A stretch of DNA of 64,000 bases from contig NZ_JAKZBV010000001.1 of assembly GCF_022539255.1 (NCBI RefSeq), positions 1,922,001 to 1,986,000 of the forward strand, read 5' to 3'. A program made the position numbers and the translations under genes. The notes below the pieces were generated by a model. The model saw only the letters and a program-made list of their open reading frames with translations. It was not told where the DNA came from and did no database searches. This stretch comes from Sinomonas terrae (GTDB lineage Bacteria; Actinomycetota; Actinomycetes; Actinomycetales; Micrococcaceae). Of the stretch, positions 8,815 to 15,201 are shown in pieces. Position 1 is the stretch's first letter; each line of letters opens with the position of its first letter.

Positions 8815-9302
8815 AGGCCAGCAGTTCTTCAGATGCGGTAGGCAGTCCGTGCCGAGCATGAGGCGGCGTGGTCCGAACGCCTCGAGCGCGACCTCCCATG
8901 CAGGCCGCAGTGCCGACGGGGCGTAGGCGGTTGAGCGCCCCGAATCGAAGTTCTCCGTTGCGGCGGGAAGTGGGGGCTTGCCGAGGTGGTCGAGGACTAC
9001 CGTGAGTTCCGGCAGCGGCTGGGCAAGGTCCACCGTGCGCGAGAGATGGCGAGGCCATGCGACCGGAACGTCGCTATCCACGGTTGCTCCCGTGCGGCAC
9101 GGAGCATCGACTCGGTGTCGTCCCGGGTGTCATCCGCCTGAACGAGGATCGCAGCGTCGATTCCGGCCGCCGTCAGCTCCGCGCCTGCCTCCTCTGCTCC
9201 GAAGCTGCGGCACAGCTCGCCGCGCTCAGGGCGGAGCCGGCCGTATCCTCCACCCTCGAGATTCCACAGGTGGAGGTGGGCATCGATCCTCGACGGCGTC
9301 AC
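8815..9302 (-). pseudogene. Decayed amidohydrolase (L-fuconolactonase-like, COG3618)
   Basis: The N-terminal part reads RIDAHLHLWNLEGGGY and then ILVQADDTRDDTESMLRAA (metal-binding strand and second barrel strand). It stops matching the family after PWIA. A different frame then continues with PELTVVLDHLGKPPL and FGPRRLMLGTD, both family motifs. About 100 residues between these blocks are missing, and more are lost around residue 130, so the gene has deletions plus a frameshift. The GTG start overlaps the upstream aldo/keto reductase stop (GTGA), showing it was once translationally coupled. Intact relatives open L-fucono-1,5-lactone or similar sugar lactones. Confidence 0.8.
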
Positions 9303-10306
9303 GCTTGGACCAGCCCGCGCGGTTCGAGCTCGCTCCACAGCTCCTCGGGCACGTGGGTCGCGGCGCGCTCGGCGGTCTGCCGGATCTGCTCAGGACGTGC
9401 CGCCCCGACGACCACGGAGCGGATGGCCGGGTGACGCATGCTGAACTGCAGCGCCGCCGTCGGAAGATCCACGCCATACTCCTCACAGCAGGCGGCAAGA
9501 CGGCGTGCTGCGGCCAGCACCGATGGAGGAGCTGAAGCGTAGTTGTAGTGCGCATCGTCGGGGACCTCGGGGCGTGCGAGGAGGCCCGAGTTGTAGACGC
9601 CGACGTTCACGACACCGGTGCCATTCTCGAGGCATGCAGGAAGGAGGTCTGCTGCGGCCGGCTGCTCGAGGAGCGTGTAGCGTCCCGCGAGCATGACGAG
9701 GTCCAAGTTGGCGCTTCGCACGCAGCGAGCCAAGGCCTCGACCGAATTGGAGCCGACGCCGATCGCCCCGACGAGTCCCTCATCCCGCAGCCTCTCAAGC
9801 GCGGGGAGGCCTTCCTCAATTCCTGAATCGAGGTCGTAGGCGTCCGGATCGTGCAGGTAGGCGATGTCGATGTGGTCCACGCCCAGACGAGCCAGTGATT
9901 CTTCGATGCTGCGGCGAACCCCTGCCTCACTCGGATCCCACCGCCGGACCACGTTGGCGGGCACAGCAAAGCCGTCCGGGTCCATCGCCCCCGTCACATA
10001 GTCCGGGTTGGGCTCCAATAGCCGGCCTACCTTGGTCGAGAGGACGAACTCTTCCCGGGGCCGTTTGGCCAAGGCAGCCCCAAGCCTGCGCTCCGAAAGG
10101 CCCAGTCCGTAGTGGGGCGCTGTGTCGAAGTAGCGGATCCCCGCCTCCCACGCGGCGTCGACCGTTGACGCAGCAACGTCATCCGGAACGCTGCGGTAGA
10201 GATTTCCTATGCCCGCCGCGCCGAAGCCGAGCCAGCTCGCGGTGTGTTCGCCGATGGAAAGTCCGCTTGGCGTATTTTCTTGGTCCTTCGCCGAAATCCG
10301 CTCCAT
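9299..10306 (-). CDS. Aldo/keto reductase, L-fucose (D-threo-aldose) dehydrogenase-like
   Basis: 335 residues, single AKR (beta/alpha)8 domain. The tetrad is visible: Asp and Tyr in RYFDTAPHYG (about residue 60), Lys in STKVG (about 91) and His in AYLHDPD (about 152). Sequence style (LGFGAAGIGNLYR, VNVGVYNSGLLARPEV) is that of the L-fucose/D-arabinose 1-dehydrogenase group, which oxidises the sugar to its lactone with NAD(P). The coupled lactonase downstream, although decayed, supports this. The ATG overlaps the stop of a 42-residue ORF. Confidence 0.88.
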   Translation of the reverse strand: MERISAKDQENTPSGLSIGEHTASWLGFGAAGIGNLYRSVPDDVAASTVDAAWEAGIRYFDTAPHYGLGLSERRLGAALAKRPREEFVLSTKVGRLLEPNPDYVTGAMDPDGFAVPANVVRRWDPSEAGVRRSIEESLARLGVDHIDIAYLHDPDAYDLDSGIEEGLPALERLRDEGLVGAIGVGSNSVEALARCVRSANLDLVMLAGRYTLLEQPAAADLLPACLENGTGVVNVGVYNSGLLARPEVPDDAHYNYASAPPSVLAAARRLAACCEEYGVDLPTAALQFSMRHPAIRSVVVGAARPEQIRQTAERAATHVPEELWSELEPRGLVQA

Positions 10307-10434
10307 CAGGCCACCCCTACGCCAGCGCTGACGCCGGACCAGACAGAACCCCGTGGGAAGACGTAGTCGGCCAGTGCCTCCGGCGTGATCTCAGTGCCGG
10401 CCCCGGCCTGCTTGGGGGCGGTGATGAGGCTCAT
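10306..10434 (-). CDS. Small ORF coupled to the aldo/keto reductase, unknown
   Basis: 42 codons, MSLITAPKQAGAG... ending ...SAGVGVA. Its TGA overlaps the ATG of the reductase (TGATG). RBS is weak (GGAG about 13 bases upstream). No family recognised. It may be the scar of a larger, deleted gene, or a leader that couples translation of the reductase. Kept because of the exact coupling and good codon use. Confidence 0.4.
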   Translation of the reverse strand: MSLITAPKQAGAGTEITPEALADYVFPRGSVWSGVSAGVGVA

Positions 10435-10498
10435 TCTGAGATGCTCCGAGATCGTTGGGGGACGAGGATGTTCCCTCGACAGCTAAACATCGGATGTA

Positions 10499-10531
10499 TG
10501 ACTTGTCAATCAAGGCGAAGTGGCAGAATAC
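10499..10531 (+). promoter_or_regulatory. Putative promoter/operator of the FAH-SDR operon
   Basis: TGACTTGTCA (10499-10508) is an inverted repeat (TGAC-TT-GTCA) that contains a possible -35 TTGTCA. A weak -10 (GAATAC, 10526-10531) follows 17 bases later. It lies 42 bases before the FAH start in the divergent gap, a natural site for the FadR-type regulator. Confidence 0.35.
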
Positions 10532-10572
10532 TGATCATTGAATCGCGCATACCTCTGATGTCAGGAGAGTCC

Positions 10573-11460
10573 ATGAAGTTTGCAAGACTCGGCGAGCCGG
10601 GCGCTGAGCGCCCCGCCGTCCTCGCCCAGACGCAGGATGGCGTAGAGCGCACCTACTGGCTGGACTCGCTCACAGGCGACATCGACGGCGCTTTTCTCGC
10701 GGCGGACGGGGTGGGGCGCACCCGGGCATCCCTTGCTGCAGGCGAGCTCGTGGAAGCGCGTGAGGGGGCAGGCCTGCGCATCGGGTCTCCCATCGTCAGG
10801 CCTCAATCGATCGTGTGCATTGGCATGAACTATGCGGCGCATGCTATCGAGTCCGGCGCCGAGCCGCCCTCAATTCCCGTCGTCTTTCTCAAGCCGTCCA
10901 ACACGGTGGCCGGCCCTTACGACGCCGCCCCGATCCCGCCGCTGAGCTCGAAGTACGACTGGGAGGTCGAACTGGGCATCGTGATCGGCCGCCCCGCGAG
11001 CTACCTTGCCGATCTTGACGAGGCTGTCGGCTGCATCGCTGGCTACGTGGTTGCCAACGACCTCTCTGAGCGCGAATACCAGCTTCCAGGAGCTGGCGGG
11101 CAGTGGACGAAAGGCAAGTCGCTGCCCGGATCCACGCCCCTCGGTCCGTGGCTCGTCCCAGCCGATGAGGTCGACCCTCGGAGCCTCCGGCTGCGTAGCT
11201 GGGTCAACGGAAGCGCCCGGCAGGACTCCACCACGGCCGATCTCATCTTCGACGCAGCGTCGCTTGTGCACCACTGCAGCCAGTACATGCTCCTCGAGCC
11301 AGGGGATGTGATCCTCACCGGCACCCCGGAGGGCGTCGCCCTCTCTGGCCGCTTCCCGTACCTCACCCAAGGAGACGTGGTCGAAGTGGAAATTTCAGGA
11401 CTGGGACGTCAGCGGCAGGAGTTCTACCGCGCCCGTGCGGCGCGGGAGGCTTTGGTCTGA
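10573..11460 (+). CDS. FAH-family hydrolase, diketo-deoxy-fuconate hydrolase-like
   Basis: 295 residues. N-terminal FAH domain (about 1-75) and catalytic FAH domain (about 80-290) with IVCIGMNYAAHA, VVFLKPSNTVAGPYD, the acidic metal ligands of YDWEVELGIVIG, VANDLSERE and VILTGTPEGVA. In oxidative L-fucose and L-rhamnose routes this family splits 2,4-diketo-3-deoxy acids to pyruvate plus lactate or glycolate. Start at MKFARLG with AGGAGA just upstream. The stop overlaps the SDR start (TGATG), so the two act in sequence. Substrate assignment rests on context. Confidence 0.9.
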   Translation: MKFARLGEPGAERPAVLAQTQDGVERTYWLDSLTGDIDGAFLAADGVGRTRASLAAGELVEAREGAGLRIGSPIVRPQSIVCIGMNYAAHAIESGAEPPSIPVVFLKPSNTVAGPYDAAPIPPLSSKYDWEVELGIVIGRPASYLADLDEAVGCIAGYVVANDLSEREYQLPGAGGQWTKGKSLPGSTPLGPWLVPADEVDPRSLRLRSWVNGSARQDSTTADLIFDAASLVHHCSQYMLLEPGDVILTGTPEGVALSGRFPYLTQGDVVEVEISGLGRQRQEFYRARAAREALV

Positions 11461-12263
11461 TGCTTGAATTCGAAGGTCTCAAGGCCATTGTCACGGGTGG
11501 AGCGTCCGGGATCGGCGACGCCGTGGTGCGACGGCTCTTGGATCTCGGCGCGGCAGTCGCGGTCCTCGACCTGCAGCCCGAAGCAGCGGCGAACTCAGCT
11601 CTCGGCTTCCGCTGCGACGTCTCAGACGATGCCTCCGTTGTAAGGGCAGTCGCAGAGGCAGCAGAAGCGCTGGGCGGGATCGACATCGTCGTCAACAACG
11701 CGGGAGTGGGCGCGCAGGGGACCATTGAGGCGAACCCCGACTCAGAATGGCATCGCGTGTTCGACGTCAATGTGATCGGGATCGTGCGGGTGACGCGCGC
11801 GGCTTTGCCGTACCTCCGCACATCAAATGCAGCCGCAGTGGTCAACACCTGCTCCATTGCCGCAACGGCGGGACTTCCCGAGCGAGCACTTTACTCTGCC
11901 TCCAAGGGAGCCGTCCTGTCCCTGACGCTCGCCATGGCCGCAGACCATATGCATGACGCCATCCGCGTCAACTGCGTCAACCCGGGAACAGCAGACACGC
12001 CATGGGTTGGACGACTGCTCGACTCCGCACCCGATCCCGCGGCTGAGCGGAGGGCCCTCAATGCGCGGCAGCCGCATGGCCGCCTCGTCACCGCCGAAGA
12101 AGTGGCGGGAGCTATTGCGTACCTCGCAAGTCCCCTGTCAGGCTCGACGACCGGCACCTCGGTTGCTGTCGACGGCGGAATGCAGGGCCTCCGACTCCGC
12201 CCGAGAGAACAGGCTGGCACTACTCAAGAACCCCTCGTCGACGCATCCAACAGGAGGAACTGA
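11460..12263 (+). CDS. SDR oxidoreductase, 2-keto-3-deoxy-L-fuconate dehydrogenase-like
   Basis: 267-residue classical short-chain dehydrogenase. TGGASGIG cofactor loop at about 12-19, NNAG at about 80, catalytic Ser in NTCSIAA and YSASKG around 142-147, and a C-terminal GTSVAVDGGM. The acidic residue after the second strand (VAVLDLQ) suggests NAD+. In the non-phosphorylated fucose pathway the equivalent enzyme oxidises 2-keto-3-deoxy-L-fuconate before the FAH hydrolase. The start overlaps the FAH gene, and about 18 C-terminal residues are low-complexity. Confidence 0.9.
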   Translation: MLEFEGLKAIVTGGASGIGDAVVRRLLDLGAAVAVLDLQPEAAANSALGFRCDVSDDASVVRAVAEAAEALGGIDIVVNNAGVGAQGTIEANPDSEWHRVFDVNVIGIVRVTRAALPYLRTSNAAAVVNTCSIAATAGLPERALYSASKGAVLSLTLAMAADHMHDAIRVNCVNPGTADTPWVGRLLDSAPDPAAERRALNARQPHGRLVTAEEVAGAIAYLASPLSGSTTGTSVAVDGGMQGLRLRPREQAGTTQEPLVDASNRRN

Positions 12264-12407
12264 TCGTGCCGTCGGCTCGGCAGGAGCGCTAGAGCCGCGT
12301 CCGTTCCCGACCTTGTTCCGACGCCGATTCATGCCCCTGACGGCGTGTCGGACGGCGAGCCGCGGTTCGGCCTGAGGAAAGAAGGTCGGGAACGAGCGAC
12401 GGCGAGG

Positions 12408-13112
12408 TCAGCTGGCGTGGCGGTAGAACCAGTCGATGTGCTCGTGGACGAGGCGGGCGGCGAGTTCGCCGTCGCGCGCTTCGACGGCCTCGAAGATCCC
12501 GCGGTGGTGTTCTCGGAGCACGTGGACCATCTGGTCCCAGGTGCCCCGGCTGGTCACGGCCTCGTCGATGAACTCGCTGATCGCCCCGCGCATGGAATCC
12601 ATCATGGTGCTCACGACGGCGTTCCCTGCCAGGCTGCTCAGGGCGACGTGGAACTGGGCGTCGAGGAGCGTGAAGACCTCCGGGGAGAGGGCGTCGTCGT
12701 CCATTGCCTCCAGGAGGCGGCGGGCGTCGTCGAGCTGTTCCTCGTCCCACGGGGCCACGGCGGCGTGCTCGAGCGACCACGTTTCCATCATGATGCGCGC
12801 TTCGACCACGTCTTTGAGTGGAAGCCGGTGGCTGGCGACGTGCATCCGTAGCGCGCCGCCGAGGGCAGACGACGGGTCGGAGACGATGACCGTCCCCGAG
12901 TTGGGCCCGGACCCGGTGGCCGAGCGGACCACGCCCATGACCTCGAGGGAGCGGATGGCACCGCGCACGGAGCCGCGTGAGATCCCGAACTGTTCGGCGA
13001 GGGCCCGTTCGCCGGGCAGCCGGTCGCCGAGCCTGAGCTTCCCGGATCGCAGGCTCTCCTCGATGTGGCGAAGGACCGCATCATGGGCGCGGCCGGAGGC
13101 AGATTGGGGCAT
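12408..13112 (-). CDS. FadR-subfamily GntR regulator, probable lactate regulator (LldR-like)
   Basis: 234 residues. GntR winged HTH (about 1-75; KLRLGDRLPGERALAEQFGISRGSVRGAIRSL) plus helical FCD domain (about 95-225; EARIMMETWSLEHAAV, LDAQFHVALSSLAGN, EHHRGIFEAV), typical of metal-assisted organic-acid sensing. Start at MPQSASG, 6 bases after an AGGATGG-like site. A longer frame upstream runs through tandem repeats. It is the gene immediately downstream of the lactate permease on the same strand. Two matching operators lie upstream of the permease. Confidence 0.9.
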   Translation of the reverse strand: MPQSASGRAHDAVLRHIEESLRSGKLRLGDRLPGERALAEQFGISRGSVRGAIRSLEVMGVVRSATGSGPNSGTVIVSDPSSALGGALRMHVASHRLPLKDVVEARIMMETWSLEHAAVAPWDEEQLDDARRLLEAMDDDALSPEVFTLLDAQFHVALSSLAGNAVVSTMMDSMRGAISEFIDEAVTSRGTWDQMVHVLREHHRGIFEAVEARDGELAARLVHEHIDWFYRHAS

Positions 13113-13143
13113 GGGTCCATCCTGCCGCACGCGCAGGGGATGA

Positions 13144-13205
13144 GGCGCGGGCGCCCCCGCATGGGTAGCGCGGGCGCCCCCGCATGGGTGGCGCGGGGCG
13201 CCCGC
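13144..13205. repeat. 23-bp GC-rich tandem repeat between regulator and permease
   Basis: Two near-identical 23-bp units beginning GCGCGGGCGCCCCCGCATGG, followed by a partial third. Each contains a GGGCGCCC-type dyad able to form a stem. It lies between the permease stop and the regulator start, so it may act as a terminator/attenuator or simply be slippage-derived. Confidence 0.7.
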
Positions 13206-13233
13206 AACGGCCATCGCCGTGCCTGTGCGTCGG

Positions 13234-14988
13234 CTACGGGAGCATCCACCCCAGGACGGGGGTGGACTGCAGGAACACGATGCAGCAGAAGGCGAGCAGC
13301 ATGCCCAGGCTCCACCAGATGACCTTGCGCAGGATGACCCCCTCCTGGCCGTCCATGCCGACTGCGGTCGCGGCGATGGCCAGGTTCTGCGGGCTGATGG
13401 CCTTGCCGACCACGCCTCCGGTGGTGTTCGCCGCCACCAGCAGCGACGGGTTGATCCCCGCGTGCTGGCCGGCGGTCTGCTGGAGGGTTGCGAAGAGCGC
13501 GTTCGCGGAGGTGTCCGATCCGGTCACGGCTGTGCCGATCCAGCCCAGGATCGGGGACAGGAACGCGAAGGCGGCGCCCGTGCCGGCCAGCCAGACCCCG
13601 ATGGCGACCGTCTGGCCGGAGAGGTTCATGACGTACCCGATCGCCAGGACCAGGACAATGGTGAGCGCAGCGAAGCGCATCTTGGTGAACGTGTGCCAGA
13701 GCTCGGCGAGCGCGTCGGAGACCTTGAGGCGGAACCGGCCGCCGTCGTCCTTGAGCGAGTACACCACCGTGACCACCAAGCCTGAGATCAGCAGGAGGGT
13801 GCCGGGGCCGGAGAGCCACTGGAAGGCGTAGACGGTCGAGGAGACCGGCTTGCCGTCGCCGCCGAGCAGGGCCGAGTGCAACACCGGCCAGGGGATCTTG
13901 ATGTCCGTGGCAGCGAGGGCGGCGGGCAGGTCCACTCCGAGGCGCCACAGCTTTGAGGCGGCGAACACGGCGATCACCAGGGCGTAGGGGAAGAGTGCCA
14001 TCCAGACGCGGGCACGGCTCACGCGCCCGCCCTCGGCGCCAGAGGACGCGGCCGGGAGGAACCCCGGGCCGCCGGCCCGGGACGCACCGGCGGGGGAGAG
14101 GACGCGAACCCCGGTCGCTTCCGCCCGGCCGGGCACCAGGAGGAGGCGTTCGCGGGCGGCCTCGGCTCCGCGCGGCGCCCAGAACCGCAGGAACAGGATC
14201 ACTGCGCCAAGGCTCGCCAGCGATGCCACGATGTCGGTGAGCTCGTAGGAGAAGTAGTTCGAGCACAGGAACTGGACCACCGCGAAGGCGACGCCGGTTA
14301 CGAGCGCAGGCGCCCAGGCGTCGCGCAGGCCCCGCACGCCGTCGACGATCAGCAGGAGGACCAGGGGGACCAGGAACGCCAGCAGCGGCGTCTGGCGCCC
14401 CACGATCGCCCCGATGTGCTCGGCCGGAAGGCCGGTGAGCCCGCCGGCGGTGGTGATCGGAATCGCGATTGCGCCGAACGCGACTGGGGCGGTATCTGCC
14501 ACGAGGCACATGGCAGTCACCCGCAGCGGCCTGAACCCGATCGACATCAGCATCGTCGCGGCGATCGCGACCGGCGCGCCGAAGCCGGCGAGTGCCTCAA
14601 GGAGGCCTCCGAAGCAGAAGGCGATGAGGATGGCCTGGATGCGGGGATCGCCGCCTCCGAGGCGGTCGAAGACCCCGCGCAGGTCCTCGAAGCGTCCGCT
14701 GCGCACGGTGAGCTGGTACAGCCAGACGGCGGTGAGCACGATCCAGAAGACGGGGAACGCGCCGAACACCGCCCCTTCGGAGGCCGCCAGGCCCGCGAGG
14801 CCGACCGGCATCCGGTAGGCCACCACTGCCACGGCGAGGGCGGCGAGCAGGGCGAACGCGCCCGCGACGTGCGCCGAGGTCCGCACGAGTGCGAGCAAGA
14901 CGAAGAAGGTAACTAGCGGGATCAGTCCGATCAGGGCCGAGAGGGCGACGCTGCCGGCCACCGGGTCGGTCACGGGGGTGAAGGTCAT
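13234..14988 (-). CDS. lctP: L-lactate permease (LctP/LldP family)
   Basis: 584 residues with about 14 hydrophobic segments. The family signatures are visible: CFGGLLEALAGFGAPVAIAA (about 120-140), PVAFGAIAIPI and, near the C-terminus, GTAVTGSDTSANALFATLQ and GVVGKAISPQNLAIAA. It imports lactate or glycolate with protons. Start at MTFTPVTDP with AGGAG 8 bases upstream. Divergent from the D-lactate dehydrogenase gene across a 213-base promoter region. The cytoplasmic loop around residues 285-320 is rich in Gly/Ala. Confidence 0.94.
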   Translation of the reverse strand: MTFTPVTDPVAGSVALSALIGLIPLVTFFVLLALVRTSAHVAGAFALLAALAVAVVAYRMPVGLAGLAASEGAVFGAFPVFWIVLTAVWLYQLTVRSGRFEDLRGVFDRLGGGDPRIQAILIAFCFGGLLEALAGFGAPVAIAATMLMSIGFRPLRVTAMCLVADTAPVAFGAIAIPITTAGGLTGLPAEHIGAIVGRQTPLLAFLVPLVLLLIVDGVRGLRDAWAPALVTGVAFAVVQFLCSNYFSYELTDIVASLASLGAVILFLRFWAPRGAEAARERLLLVPGRAEATGVRVLSPAGASRAGGPGFLPAASSGAEGGRVSRARVWMALFPYALVIAVFAASKLWRLGVDLPAALAATDIKIPWPVLHSALLGGDGKPVSSTVYAFQWLSGPGTLLLISGLVVTVVYSLKDDGGRFRLKVSDALAELWHTFTKMRFAALTIVLVLAIGYVMNLSGQTVAIGVWLAGTGAAFAFLSPILGWIGTAVTGSDTSANALFATLQQTAGQHAGINPSLLVAANTTGGVVGKAISPQNLAIAATAVGMDGQEGVILRKVIWWSLGMLLAFCCIVFLQSTPVLGWMLP

Positions 14989-15030
14989 GCAAGCTCCTGG
15001 GTGAACCGCGGCATCCTCGCCAGCGGGGTG

Positions 15031-15055
15031 TGGTTGGACCATTGTGGTACGACCA
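15031..15055. promoter_or_regulatory. Two FadR/LldR-type operators TGGT-N3-ACCA
   Basis: TGGTTGGACCA (15031-15041) and TGGTACGACCA (15045-15055) are both perfect matches to the TGGT-N3-ACCA dyad of FadR-subfamily GntR proteins. Their centres are 14 bp apart. They lie 43-67 bases upstream of the permease start in the divergent gap shared with the dehydrogenase. The regulator gene at 12408-13112 is the obvious ligand. Confidence 0.75.
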
Positions 15056-15201
15056 TGTAAGCTACCACACGTTTCCGGCTTCGCTGTGACGTCACCCACA
15101 GCCGACTTGGCCGGATGTGACGAGCCCGAGGGGCGCCGTCGTGCTGCCGGCCTGCACTTGGCCGGCCCGCTGTTTCCCCCTCCCGAAGGAAGGACTTCCC
15201 C

